Below are positions 23,628 to 36,125 of a DNA stretch of 64,000 nucleotides, in pieces. Within the stretch, counting starts at the first letter, position 1. Every line of letters starts with the position of its first letter. Source of the stretch: Pleurodeles waltl (Eukaryota; Chordata; Amphibia; Caudata; Salamandridae); the NCBI RefSeq assembly GCF_031143425.1, contig NC_090439.1:640771465-640835464 (forward strand). The letters run 5' to 3'. The notes beneath the pieces were generated by a model, which saw nothing but the letters and a program-made list of their open reading frames with translations, made no database searches and had not been told where the DNA came from. Both the position numbers and the translations under genes were made by a program.

Positions 23628-23847
23628 GTTAACCTGAAACACCTTGGTGAGCTGTATAAAATACGCATCGGCCATGACAACAGTGGTGAAAACCCTGGGT
23701 GGTATCTAGAGGAGGTTAGACTTTGGGATATGGCTTCAGATGCAGAGTTCTGTCTGGGTGTGAACCGGTGGCTCCATGAAGAAGAGGATGACGGAGATAC
23801 CTGGAGAGAGATAGCGGTGCCCAGACCCCAAAAAGAACTGTTAAAAG
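23628..23847 (+). CDS. loxhd1: loxhd1 exon: C-terminal part of a PLAT domain
   Basis: A 220-nt internal exon, acceptor TGTGCTCAG (ending 23627) and donor GTAAGT (23848). It encodes 73 codons plus one nucleotide (phase 1 end), starting VNLKHLGELYKIRIGHDNSG. The pattern KIRIGHDNSG-xx-GWYLEEV, then CLGVNRWLHEEEDDGDTWRE, is the second half of a PLAT/LH2 beta-sandwich as repeated many times in LOXHD1, a cytoplasmic protein of inner-ear hair-cell stereocilia needed for hearing (established for the family). The frame joins exactly with the next exon at 50872. Other PLAT proteins (lipoxygenases, PKD1-like) are less likely because two successive PLAT repeats with only a short linker are seen. Confidence 0.88.
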
Positions 23848-26800
23848 GTAAGTGCTTATTACTAACACTATGAGTTAACTGTGCATGGTGACAAAGGGAA
23901 TTGAAGCGCCCACGTCACTAAGCAAGGTAGTGGTGACTTTAATCCCACTTGGGCAGAGAATCGAAGTCCATATCCACTCATTTCAGCTTTCACTAAAAAT
24001 CCAATATCTACTGCTTCTGGTCCACTGAAAATGCTGCAGCACCTCGTAAGGGATTTGATGCAACGTTAATGTAAACGCTACTACGGTTAAAGTTCCAGCT
24101 GTGGATTAGGCGATGTTTTCAGTGGTTAGGATCTTGCAGGGTTGTTGGATACGGTGAGAGGGAGTCACAGATTCTCACAAATTAAGAATGATGGGCAAGA
24201 AAGTACTATAACTTAATCCTGGATCATGTTCAAAAGCACTCGCTGTGGCTCCAGGAGACAAATAAAAAATAAAAAAACAGGTGTTTAATATGCGGTGTGG
24301 TTGGCATTTAAGTATGTGGGGCCTACTTTTCGATGCTGTCATGCAGTTTAGGTTGCACTGTAATTAATCTGAATTATCAGTCATCTCAGTGGTGCTAACT
24401 CTGTAAACCATTGAAAAGATAAAGTCTGAGCTGGCTTTGATCTGATTTGAAACTGTGACATTCTGGTTGTCCTCCTGGATCTGTAAATGAACAGAGAATG
24501 ATCACCCCCACACTGGAGAGCACCTCTCCGTAATCCCATAGTGAAATATATGTGGTTGTAATTCCTACTTGAGCTATTACTTTCCAAGGGTCTTTGACCA
24601 AACAGCAGATGTGCAGCTGAGCTGACAGATGATAGAAGCAAGTGATGCAGAAAAGCTTGGAAAGGAAGCAGCGCCATAGAGGGCCCCAGAATCGGGTGAG
24701 GCATGGCAGGTGCTTTGTCACATGGGCATCAGAGAATGGTATGCACTTGGTAAGCATGCAACACACACAGGGCCGCCTCTGCACCTGTTACAGCATACAA
24801 CACAGTAACATTGCAATCTTTTCACATATTTCCCTGTTTGAGTGTTGTTTGTTGCCTATGGGCCTAGAACAACAAAAGATGTAACCTTCTTACCCTGTAA
24901 CTTATATGGGGAAGATGGGGTCAAAAGTCAGTTTTTATTTACCATTTAAATTGAGATTTATTAGAACGCAATATGGTTATTCTTGGGGAGCTACCCTACA
25001 TAGTAGGTGTATTATTAGTTACAAAATTACATTGAAGTGTGGTGCATTGTACGAAGCGCATAACCATACAGTCCATGTAAACACCCCTTGCATCTGCCAT
25101 GAGCATACATTTGCACTGGAAACTGTAGTAAGCCACCAGGCCTGCTCTGAGAGACCCTTAACCCCAAAGTTACATGCATGTATCCCCCATGGCTGGACAC
25201 AGCCAAGGGTATAAATATAGGGGCATGGGACCGCTCGTGGCTCGGTCCATACTGGTGATACATAGTTAGGTGTCAGTTATTTGCAGCTCCACTTACTAGG
25301 CCCCACGCACCACTACTGTGGCCTACCACAGCATGATCTGCCTACTGTACCCTCTAAATATATATTGAGGGAGATACAGTTTGTGCTGTAAAGCATCACA
25401 GCACCAAGACGTTTGACATATCCATTTCATGGTAGACCCTATATTTATGGATAATGCTTTGTGGTAGATGGATGTAAGTGTTTATCTTGTGTATGTTAAA
25501 TTGCTTATGAACGCGTCTAAGGGGAATTCTCCTGGTCTCCAGGTCCGCAAATGCCAAACATGAAAATTTCAGCTAATCTGTGTGTGAATTATTATTGTTT
25601 TTCCGTTTGGGGCTTTGTGGAACATTTCCCGGGTGGTTTATACACACTAAGTACTGCTCTCATTGCTTTTCAATAACCCCATCACTCCCATTCTACTTTG
25701 TTATCCTTGCCCTTACATCATGAGGTATATACCCATACAGAAGACAAGCACCCTGTTGCCTACCTAAAAGGAAAAAGAAACCCTCAGCTTTCAGGTGTGC
25801 CTTTTAAGGGCCACTGCTACCCTGAAACCTTCTTTAACTGTGCCCTTTGGGAAGGGCGCACCCCATGCTTCCTGTCTCTGAGTGGTAGTTTCTACTGCTT
25901 ATGTGAAGAGATTTGCATTTTCACTCTGAGCCTACACCAATTTCCTATGTGGGGTTTCCTTCCGTCTTGCTCACAAGTGGATGCCCTTCTCTTGCTCCCT
26001 AATGGATATGGCACTGGTCATGTGTACCTAGGTGACACTTCCTAAATCAATGCCTTGGTTTTTTGGTGTTTTCTCTGTGAAGTGAGAGTTGGGGTTGTGT
26101 GGTCTTCCTGATAACGCTTTGATTCTTCTGCCTGATTTTTCTGTTTTAATTTACTGGGATTTACCTGGTGTGTGGTATGGTGATAGGCTGGCTTGTGTGC
26201 ATTTTATTGGGACTTAACTTTACACACGGATGGTGTGTTTATACAGTATGTTGATGGGGGATTCCCCTGATACTGGGTAAGATGCCAACTAGGCATGTAG
26301 ATGCAAGGGGCTGTTTGTGGAAATGTAATGATCTTGTTAACCTTTTGATCAATATAACATTCAAGAGTGTTTTTCACAGGACATTTTTGTGTTCTGTGTT
26401 AACGTTTACCCTGTGCTTTGTTCAGTGGCTAAGACTGTCCTTCTGCTTTCATCTGTTGTTCAAGTATCATGAGCATGCTGCACTTAGTCGCTCAAATGGG
26501 CGCATTTCTGTTGGTGGTGGCGTTCATTCATTTTTCAGTAGCTAGTACACGTGTCTCAGTCTTAGGGGGTGCCATGCACTTTCAGTAGCACTTACTCTCA
26601 AGCAAAGCATTCCTGCTGTTATTGTGGATGGGCTCGCTGTGAACATTCACAGTTATCTTTTGAAATGTTTCCGATGATCAGCAACCTTTCAGAAGCTGGA
26701 TCTGCCCCTTAATATCTTTCGTAGGTTTAACTTCTGTATGTTTGATTTTAAATCTGCCATGGTTCTTCTAGTATTATCATTTGGATGATTTTGCTGTTTT

Positions 26801-29706
26801 CATCGTTCATCTAAATGCTAACCTTTCATAAATATGACAACACATTGTCAACTTTCTATCTACACACAGTGTTCAGTCTTTAATATGTCAATGTTATTTG
26901 CAGTATGAGTAAGCATGTCTGTATTCAAGTTCCGGTGAACAGCAGTTCAGAGAGAGGCCCAGGTCGTGCAAGTTCATCCCATCCCATAAGCATTCGTGTT
27001 TCACCAGAGGACCAAGGCATATCCGACTCTAAGATGAACATTCTCTCTGTGGTTCATCCTTAATTTCAACAGCACATTTTTTCCCATCAGTCGTTATGAT
27101 TTTCAACTCTCTCCCTAATAAAACGCAAATTCATATATATACGAGACTAGAAAGATTATATCCACAGATTACCAGAAAAACTCTACAATTGGTATTTACT
27201 GGCTTTAGCAATGACTTCGAGAGCCTAAGCCACAAACATTTTAAAACAATCTCTATTTTGCATCCATCACACTAATAGCCGGGGATTGTATGGTTTACAA
27301 ACCACATTAAATGCTGTCAGTCCTTAGACTGGGGATCGTTAATTAAAAAGAACCAATGGAATATTCAGGCAGCACAACACTGGCACTTCATGTTAAGGAA
27401 ATGTAGGCATAGTAGCTTAGAGAATGTGCCGGCTGCAGGGCGCACATATTGTTCTCAACCTGTGTATTATTTTAGGCCATGTAGTAATTGCGGCATTTCG
27501 GTGGTGTGGAGTCAATGTAAACTTTTCTTCATATAACATATGGTGTAATTGTATTCACTTTACTAGAGGTATGGGTTTTGTACAGGCACTTTGTAAGGTG
27601 TTTAGACGAGCTTCTTCTGTCTGGTGAACCTAAAGACACCAAAAAGTGACGAATCTCTTCACAACGACAGGTAATAGGATAAAAGCGTGTACAACATCCG
27701 AGAGAGGACTGTATATTGCATAATAAATACATCAGTAAGGAAATTGAGAGCTATGTGTATATTGTAGATCTAATGGTGGCATCAGTATAACGCTAGGCAA
27801 CTTAAACGATGTATGCATTTGTAGTTGGCAGTAATTAAACATACATAAAAAACAGAAGCACATTAGTTAGAGACATAAATATATTGTTTTGCTTTCACTA
27901 ATGAGGAGCTGACAAAAATCTCCGGAATGCACCTCTCAGTTCAAAGAAGACATTTATTATTATTTCACCACTAGGTTCCTAAAAAGGACGTTGAAAGCAC
28001 ACGTTTAAAAATAGTCACAGCAATGAAAGGAAAATATACCAAAATGATTCTCAACTGCAATGCACACAGCAAATATATGTAGTTCTGTTATATTGTGCAA
28101 AGCAAATAATGAAGTAAAAATTAATCGCCGTAGGGCCTGCCAAGCTCTTCATCTTTCTCATGCCAGCAAGACGATGATCCCTTTCGACTGCAAAATAGAA
28201 AGTGATAACCACCCTCATGGGACAGACATCAGGCATCTGACATCAAGAATCCTGATTGAGGCCACTCTACTTCCTCGCTGTCGCACTGGGTCTTTTATAC
28301 CTTAAAAAAAACAGAAGGAGCTTTCTGGAAAAAACCCTCATTTAGCAATTCAAACATGCTGGCTAATTTAGGTCAGAGTTGAAAGAAACAAGTTGGAACT
28401 GCCCAGTTTCCCAAGTTGTCTCTCCCAAGCCTAAGCCGTTCCCTGCTGTCCTTATCATGCTGACTGACTAACTTCCCCATAATATGTCCTATCTCTTCAG
28501 TGAGAAAGAGCACAAAAATAAGCACAGTTTACAATGTGGAAAATTACGAACACATTTAACATGGCAGTGTCTAACACTACGATTAAGTCAATAGGCAGCT
28601 AAACTGAATACAAAATGTAATCTGCAGCTAGTGAACACTGGACAGCTAATCCAGGTGCAAAGTGGTACAACACAAAGACAGTGGTCAAAACCCATATTTC
28701 ACACCATATATATATATATATATATAATATATATATATATATTTGTAATAAACAGCAGTTGTGGGAAAGATGACTGGGTGAGGATCTTGTTAGTACATGA
28801 AGAAGACATAGAGCTCACTTGAGCCTTTGAGTGTTGATAAAAATTGAAGCATTGTATCTATTTGTGGTGCATTCAAGGTCAGAAGAAGAAAAATAGTGCA
28901 AAAGTGGGAGGTCTATCTCACCAGCATGATTAAACAATGTGAGTGATGTTAAGAGAAGTTAGTGCACTGCAACCGATGCACACATTTTGTTTTATGCCAT
29001 CATCATCCCTTGTTGTGACTTGTAGGTTGGTGTGCAGGCAGAGTGAAAACCCACACTTTATTCCTCTTTGGGGATACCTTATCATGGGCGAGCCCCAGGC
29101 AGAGCCGTGGTTACAGTACTATCCTGGGTTAGTTTCTAGAACACCCTCATATGGAATAATACAAGCCAGGGACCTTTCTTCTCACACTGCCTTATGGGAA
29201 GCATAATTTGTCCTGCCACACCTTTGTATGTCAAAGTTTTGACTCCAGACAGGCAATTGGAATTTTCTTCTCTGCACAAGGGGCCCCTTTCACAAAGGGT
29301 CCTGTGGCTTGTCAAGTTACAAGTGAGGAGTCTCCACACTCGTGGCAGAATCTCCACACAGTGTGAAATCTCGGCACTTTCAGTGCAGTGATTCCGCCAC
29401 AAGTGCAGAGATTACGCAATTATGACTTTATGGGTCATAAGTCCCTTTGTGAATCGGAGTCAAACAGTCCATCTGCTGTTAACTCTATTAAGCATATCTG
29501 GGAGAGAAAAAGGTGAGAGCGGAAAGGGGCAAATTAGAAGAGGAGTGCTTAGTGAGGTTCATTCATATGGGGTATCAGTGGCATGAAGGAAGCCGAACAC
29601 AGCACAAGTTTGGACAGCTTGTAGAGGATGGATGCAATAATTGCCTGAATGCAAATACCTCTTTGCTTGGAAAATCAATGTGGCCCCCCAGTAGCTTTAG
29701 AGACAC
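23848..29706 (+). other. loxhd1: loxhd1 intron, 5' part; no further gene seen
   Basis: First 5.9 kb of the 27,024-nt phase-1 intron (23848-50871). AT-rich. I recognise no exon, RNA gene or transposon with clear ends here, apart from the TA microsatellite near 28700. Confidence 0.6.
28704..28743. repeat. TA dinucleotide microsatellite
   Basis: About 40 bp of (TA)n with one interruption. Confidence 0.9.
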
Positions 29707-30038
29707 ATTGGCGGTCATTCCAACCCTGGTGGTCGGTGTTAAAGCGGCGGCAAAACCGCCAACAGGCTGGCGGTAAAAAAAATGGAATTCCGACCGAGGC
29801 GGTAACCGCCAACAGAGACCGCCACTTTAACACACCGACTGCCACGGCGGTACAAAAAAACAGCGCAGCGGTCACCGCCAACAGACAGGCGGGAGTCAAT
29901 GTACCGCCCACAGTATCACAACCTACCAATCCGCCACCTTTTTCGGGGCGGTAGCCCCGCCGATAAAAACACGACGGAAACAGCCATTTTGAAGGGAAAA
30001 CGCTTACCTCCATACACCCCACGAGGAATCAGGACAGC

Positions 30039-30121
30039 ATGGAACCCGAACTCCACATACTCCCAGCGATAGTCTTCCTGCTCCTCTACCAGGAGCACGA
30101 ACGCCGGCGCAGAAGACAACG
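30039..30121 (+). CDS. Harbinger transposase exon 1, copy B
   Basis: An 83-nt exon (27 codons plus 2 nt) with no stop, ending at GTGAGT (30122). It encodes MEPELHILPAIVFLLLYQEH and then a run of Arg, the usual short hydrophobic plus basic start of Harbinger transposases. Exons of the same length in A and C and the matching phase of the main exon support it as the real N-terminus. Its downstream partner in this copy has lost its 5' half, so the full protein cannot be made. Confidence 0.72.
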
Positions 30122-30580
30122 GTGAGTACTGCACCTACGACACAGGGGAGGGGGGAGGGAAAAAATTACGGGGACACAGATACGCGACACAACCACCCCC
30201 ACCATCACCCACTACAACACACACATCAATGCATAGCAATACATCACAGTTACACCCCCCAAAGCCCCCGGAAGAATGCAAAGACAAAAGGAAATGATTT
30301 TAAACATTGAAATATATTGCAATACTGCCAAAAAATATATATACACATCAAAAACTCTTATATACAGAAATGTACAAGTCCGAGCATTGTAGCAGGCATT
30401 GTCCGTGGACCACTGGGCCCAAATCACATGGGCAAAGCCCACACAGGATACCTGACTCTAACGGAGAGAACACTGCAGGGGCATCAGATAGCAAAACTAC
30501 AGGCACCTCAGTGGAAAGGGAAGAGGGGGGCACCTCAGCCAGATGAGTGCACAACGCCAGATCCACGAGGGGCCTCCATG

Positions 30581-30765
30581 CCCACTGTTCAATCCTGAGG
30601 AGTGCAAAGCCACAGTCTCACAAGTCCAGACAGTGGGTGGGCTGCCCACTGTTCAATCCTGGGGAGTGCAAAGCCACAGTCTCACAAGTCTATACAGTGG
30701 GTGGGCTGCCCACTGCTCAATCCTGGGGAGTGCAAAGCCACAGTCTCACAAGTGGATAACAGTCT
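30581..30765. repeat. 64-bp tandem repeat, about 3 copies
   Basis: CCCACTG(T/C)TCAATCCTG recurs at 30581, 30645 and 30709, an exact period of 64. Each unit holds GTGCAAAGCCACAGTCTCA. It is homologous to the 64-bp repeats at 61317-61690 in copy C, which lie on the other strand. Confidence 0.9.
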
Positions 30766-30852
30766 CCACTGGTTCTGGAGGGGGCCTGGTGCCCAGAGTG
30801 CCTCGTGCAGCCCTGCCCGACACAGATGCGGCCCAGCCCCTGCCGCTCATGG

Positions 30853-33035
30853 GCCAGCGGTGCCTGCGATGGAGTGGCCAGTTCAGCGGTGCTTGAGATG
30901 CAGGGCCCAGTGCAGCGGTGCTTGAGATGGAGTGCCCAGTTCAGCGGTGCTTGAGATGAAGGGCCCAGTGCAGCGGTGCTTGAGACGGCGGTGCCCAGTT
31001 CAGCGGTGCTTGAGATGAAGGGACCAGTTCAGCTGTGCTTGAGACGGCGGTGCCCAGTACAGCGGTGCTTGAGACGGTGGTGCCCAGTACAGCGGTGCTT
31101 GAGACGGCGGTGCCCATTTCAGCGGTGCTTGAGATGAAGGGCCCAGTGCAGCGGTGCTTGAGACGGCGGTGCCCAGTTCAGCGGTGCTTGAGATGAAGGG
31201 CCCAGTGCAGCGGTGCTTGAGACGGCGGTGCCCAGTTCAGCGGTGCTTGAGATGAAGGGCCCAGTGCAGCGGTGCTTGAGACGGCGGTGCCCAGTTCAGC
31301 GGTGCTTGAGATGAAGGGCCCAGTGCAGTGGTGCTTGAGACGGCGGTGCCCAGTTCAGCGGTGCTTGAGATGAAGGGCCCAGTTCAGCTGTGCTTGAGAC
31401 GGCGGTGCCCAGTTCAGCGGTGCTAGAGACGGCAGTGCCCAGTTCAGCGGTGCTTGAGATGAAGGGCCCGGTGTAGCGGTGCTAAAGACGGCGGTGCCCA
31501 GTTCAGCGGTGCTCGAGATGAAGGGCCCAGTGCAGCGGTGCTTGAGACGGCGGTGCCCAGTTCAGCGGTGCTTGAGATGAAGGGCCCAGTTCAGCTGTGC
31601 TTGAGACGGCGGTGCCCAGTTCAGCGGTGCTTGAGACGGCGGTGCCCAGTTCAGCGGTGCTTGAGATGAAGGGCCCAGTGCAGCGGTGCTTGAGACGGCG
31701 GTGCCCAGTTCAGCAGTGCTTGAGATGAAGGGCCCAGTGCAGCGGTGCTTGAGACGGCGGTGCCAAGTTCAGCAGTGCTTGAGATGAAGGGCCCAGTTCA
31801 GCTGTGCTTGAGACGGCGGTGCCCAGTTCAGCGGTGCTTGAGACGGCGGTGCCCAGTTCAGCGGTGCTTGAGATGAAGGGCCCAGTGCAGCGGTGCTTGA
31901 GACGGCGGTGCCCAGTTCAGCGGTGCTTGAGATGAAGGGCCCAGTGCAGCGGTGCTTGAGAAGGCGGTGCCCAGTTCAGCGGTGCTTAAGATGAAGGGCC
32001 CAGTGCAGCGGTGCTTGAGACGGCGGTGCCCAGTTCAGCGGTGCTTGAGATGAAGGGCCCAGTTCAGCTGTGCTTGAGACGGCGGTGCCCAGTTCAGCGG
32101 TGCTTGAGGCAGCGGTGCCCAGTTCAGCGGTGCTTGAGCTGAAGGGCCCAGTGCAGCGGTGCTTGAGACGGCGGTACCCAATTCAGCGGTGCTTGAGATG
32201 AAGGGCCCAGTTCAGCGGTGCTTGAGACGGCGGTGCCCAGTTCAGCGGTGCTTGAGATGGCGGTGCCCAGTTCAGCTGTGCTTGAGACAGCGGTGCCCAG
32301 TTCAGCGGTGCTTGAGACGGCGGTGCCCAGTTCAGCGGTGCTTGAGATGAAGGGCCCAGTGCAGCCGTGCTTGAGACGGCGGTGCCCAGTTCAGCGGTGC
32401 TTGAGATGAAGGGCCCAGTGCAGCGGTGCTTAAGACGGCGGTGCCCAGTTCAGCGGGGCTTGAGACGGTGGTGCCCAGTACAGCGGTGCTTGAGACGGCT
32501 GTGCCTAGTTCAGCGGTGGTTGAGATGAAGAGCCCAGTGCAGCGGTGCTTGAGACGGCGGTGCCCAGTTCAGCGGTGCTTGAGATGAAGGGCCCAGTTCA
32601 GCTGTGCTTGAGACGGCGGTGCCCAGTTCAGCGGTGCTTGAGACGGCGGTGCACAGTTCAGCGGTGCTTGAGATGAAGGGCACAGTGCAGCGGTGCTTGA
32701 GACGGCGGTGCCCAGTTCAGCGGTGCCCAGTTCAGCGGTGCTTGAGATGAAGGGCCCAGTGCAGCGGTGCTTGAGACGGCGGTGCCCAGTTCAGCGGTGC
32801 TTGAGATGAAGGGCCCAGTTCAGCTGTGCTTGAGACGGCGGTGCCCAGTTCAGCGGTGCTTGAGACAGCGTGCCCAGTTCAGCGGTGCTTGAGATGAAGG
32901 GCCCAGTGCAGTGGTGCTTGAGACGGCGGTGCCCAGTTCAGCGGTGCTTGAGATGAAGGGCCCAGTGCAGCGGTGCTTGAGACGGCGGTGCCCAGTTCAG
33001 CGGTGCTTGAGACGGCAGTGCCCAGTTCAGCGGTC
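30853..33035. repeat. 30/29-bp minisatellite of copy B (about 2.2 kb, about 73 units)
   Basis: Two unit types alternate: a 30-bp unit (GAGACGGCGGTGCCCAGTTC + AGCGGTGCTT) and a 29-bp unit (GAGATGAAGGGCCCAGTGCA + GCGGTGCTT), giving a frequent 59-bp higher-order unit. In several places two or three 30-bp units stand together. It lies in the transposase intron and at the 3' end of antisense gene 2; the first units next to gene 2 are read in its frame as TAELGTAVSS. Homologous to the 59-unit array in copy C. Confidence 0.93.
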
Positions 33036-34659
33036 CCGGCCATGGCGGGGTGCTCATTTGCCACCTGTCCTGTGGCTGACGGGGCCCTCCTGCCCATCTG
33101 TCCTGTGGCTGGCGGGGCCCTCCTGGGCAGCTGTACCGGGGCTGTTGGTGGCCTCCTACCCACCTGGGATGGGGCTGGCGGGGCCCTCCTGGCCAGCTGG
33201 GCTGATGGCGGTGATGTCGGGCATGCTGCCCTTCCCAGCCTTCCCTGATCGCCTGTGGCCCTTCCCCACCTTGGGCGGTGTGCCAGCTGTCTCCACACTC
33301 CCTGCCGGAGCCCTGGTAGAAGTTTTAGTCCCTGGTGTTTTCACCATCTCCCACCGGCCACTGCCTCTCTTGGGACGTTTCTCCAGGGGTGGGCTGCCCG
33401 TGTCTTGGCTTCGCACCAAACTGGCTGCCCTGGTGGGTGGGGCACTCCACTGTCCATGGCAGACTGTGATGACAGGGGCCGATTTTGTCGTGGCTGAGGT
33501 GCTGACTGTAGTCCTATGACATGGACGGGGTGGGGGAGTTGGTGGAAAGAGGTTGAGTTTTGACAGGAAAAACTTTTTTGGAGCAGTGGGACGGGTAGGT
33601 GTAGTGGGTATGGGAGTGGAGGAAGAGGTTGTGGTTGTAGGAGTTGTAAGTCTGGTGGCTTTGGGTGCAGGTGCTTGGGCTGGAGGCTGTCGTGAGGTGG
33701 ATGGCTGTTGGGTGGGTGGCTGCCTGCGTTTGTGTATCTTGGAAGGGGGGGCACAGACACACTGGGAAAGGACACGGGACGTGTAAATGGCAGTGGGGGT
33801 GGTGACTGCACGTGTGCGGGGTGTTCTGGTGAGTGTGCTGCTGAGGGACGTAGTGGCTGAAGATGTTGTGCATGCAGGTGTGAACGGAGAGGTGACAGGG
33901 ATGGAGGAGGGAGGAGGGAGACGTGGAGGAGGGGGACACAGTGGAGGCAGTGGGTGTTGGTATGTCTGTATGTGGATGTTGCTTGTGTGACTGCCTGTGG
34001 GATGTGTGGTGTTATGTCTGGCTGAGCTTACCTTGGGTGTTGAGGTGTGTGCAGGCTGGTCTGATGGTGTGTCTGGGATAGGCAGAGGTACAGGTGATAG
34101 GGTATGGGTGGAGGAAGTTGGAGGGGGGAGGCTAGAGACAGGGACAATGGCTGCCATCAGTGCCGAGGCCAGAGTTGGAACGATCGCTGAAGGGCCGCCT
34201 GACCAGAATGAATGCCCTCCAGGTATGCATTACTCTGGTGCACCTCCCTTTCTACACCCTGGATGGCATTCAAAATGGTAGACTGCCCAACAGTGAGCGT
34301 CCTCAGGAGGTCAATGACCTCCTCACTGAGGGCAGCAGGGGTGACTGGGGCAGGGCCTGAGGTGCCTGGGGCGAAGGAGATGCCCACCTTCCTGGGTGAG
34401 CGGGCACGGGCCAAACGCTGAGGGGCTGCTGGGAGGGCTGAACCTGTTGTTGCGGGGGGCACAGATGTTGCCGCCACCACAAGGGAGCTCCCTTCAGAGG
34501 ACGAGTCGGTGTCACTGATGTCTGCCCGAGTCCCCGCTGTGGAGCTCCCCTCGCTCTCCGTCCCACTGGTGAATTCGGAGTCTGTTGCGTGGCCCTCCAT
34601 GGCCATGTGGGATGCAGCTCCCTCGTGCTCCGATGCCACTTCTCCTCCGCCTTATGATG
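33036..34659 (-). pseudogene. Harbinger gene 2 exon 3, copy B (remnant)
   Basis: Exon 3 starts at 34659 after GTGCATTAG. It encodes EFTSGTESEGS, the SDTDSSSEGSS acidic stretch, RSPRKVGISFAPGTSGPAPV, then a probable coiled coil (SEEVIDLLRTLTVGQSTILNAI...), followed by a very Pro/Ser/Thr-rich tail and an Ala/Arg/Pro-rich segment leading into the minisatellite. A TAA sits at the third codon of the exon (CATAAGG versus CATCAGG in C), and frameshifts occur near 34157 and 33250. Exon 1 is deleted and only 68 nt of exon 2 remain. It cannot yield the Myb/SANT domain. Confidence 0.75.
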
Positions 34660-35042
34660 CTAATGCACACATGAACAGGAAGACCACAAAAAAGGGGGGG
34701 GAACAGAATATAGACATGTTGAGTGCATGCATTGGCGAAACCGTTGGCGGACAGGACAGACACAGAAGCCCCCTGCACTACGCCGCGCACTTGGGGTCGA
34801 CTACTCAATCCCTGGGACATGGCCTACAAGCCTATGGACGACATCTGCACACATAGATGACACAGGGCCATGAATTGCTGTACTTGGCACCCTACAGAGG
34901 TGGGGGGCGGGGGCACAGGGCCATGCCTTACGGAGGGGCCTAGCCTACAGAAATCGGCCTGGCCTAGGGATACCCACAGCCCTCCTCCCCCACCCAGACA
35001 CCTCCACTGCGCGCAAAGTCAGCAGAATGAGAGTGTACTCAC
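34660..35042 (-). other. Gene 2 intron 2, copy B
   Basis: Non-coding sequence between the exon 2 remnant and exon 3 of antisense gene 2. Homologous to 57307-57690 in copy C. Confidence 0.6.
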
Positions 35043-35110
35043 CCCCTTGTGTCTGCTGTGATGCCCTCACGCGCCCATCCAAATCGGGGTAGGCCACTGC
35101 CAGGATCCGG
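35043..35110 (-). pseudogene. Harbinger gene 2 exon 2 3' remnant, copy B
   Basis: 68 nt encoding RILAVAYPDLDGRVRASQQTQ and ending at the GTGAGT donor (35042-35037). It is truncated at its 5' side by the internal deletion that joins it directly to the transposase core at 35111. Confidence 0.8.
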
Positions 35111-35617
35111 GACCAGTACATCTCCCATGTTAATGCCAAGTTCCCTGGCTCAGTGCATGACACGTACATCATGCGGAATAGCAGCATCCCTTACGTGATG
35201 GGGCAACTCCAGAGGCACAGTGTGTGGCTAATTGGTGACTCTGGTTACCCCAACCTGTCATGGCTACTGACCCCAGTGAGGAATCCCAGGACAAGGGCAG
35301 AGGAATGCTACAATGAGGCCCATGGGCAAACTAGGAGGGTGATTGAGCGGACCTTCGGCCTCCTGAAGGCCAGGTTCCGCTGCCTTCATATGACAGGCGG
35401 ATCCCTATTCTACTCACCAAAGAAGGTGTGCCAGATCATCGTGGCCTGCTGTATGCTTCACAACCTGGCTTTGCGACGACAGGTGCCTTTTCTGCAGGAG
35501 GATGGTCCAGATGGTGGTGTTGTAGCAGCTGTGGAGCCTGTGGAGAGTGAGGACAAGGAAGCCGAAGAAGACGACATAGACAACAGGAACACAGTAATAC
35601 AGCAATATTTCCAATGA
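35111..35617 (+). pseudogene. Harbinger transposase main exon, copy B (5' deleted)
   Basis: Retains only the C-terminal catalytic part: DQYISHVNAKFPGSVHD, then the second Asp in WLIGDSGYPNLSW (35237-35239) and the Glu in VIERTFGLLKARF (35345-35347), the FYSPKKVCQIIVACCMLHNLAL helix, and an acidic C-terminal tail ending in QQYFQ. The N-terminal DNA-contacting region and first catalytic Asp are gone. No stops within the remaining 168 codons. The reading frame lacks the 99-nt insert present in copy A. Confidence 0.9.
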
Positions 35618-36125
35618 CACACAGGTAAGAATACACACCGGCATACTACATGTACTTAAACACTACTACCTCTCTACTGTTTGTCGTTTTCACCCAGTGT
35701 ATGGTAACTGAGTTGTGACTTTCCCTTCCGATTTCAGAGATGTGGGCCCCACTGTGTGACATCTGCTTTGTTTCCCCATGGACTACAGCTGTGTGACATT
35801 GGTATGTTGGCATCACAATGTAAATAAGCATTTTGGCACGGTAATGTCTAATACATTTGTTCAAAATCACAGCCAGACTCCTGATTGTTTTGTGCAATAA
35901 CTGTGTTTATTAAAGTGCTCTATATTGGTGGGTGGTTGCAAATTGGTGAGGGGTGATGGTGGAGGAATGTCCATGGCAGAGTCCAGACTATTAGTATCAC
36001 AGGTGCATTGTCCAAATGCCTGTGGAAAGTGGAGCTGGGGCAGTTTAAGGATGGACAGGGTGACAATGTGGGACAGTGGGATGACAATCAGGGTGGTATC
36101 CTTTCCTGGCGGGGGTCTTGGCATC
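35618..36125. other. Convergent 3' ends of transposase and gene 1, copy B
   Basis: About 0.5 kb between two convergent stop codons, AT-rich, no gene. It carries the gene 1 poly(A) signal noted separately. Confidence 0.6.
35906..35911 (-). terminator. Poly(A) signal of gene 1, copy B
   Basis: AATAAA on the - strand, about 215 bp after the gene 1 stop. The same hexamer occupies the matching place after gene 1 of copy C. Confidence 0.55.

Noticed and set aside
23452..23637. Small protein of Ile/Tyr repeats
   Set aside because: Translation of a TA microsatellite.
30853..33035. CRISPR-like array of short repeats
   Set aside because: Units are contiguous with no unique spacers, and the context is a vertebrate transposon. 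It is a minisatellite.
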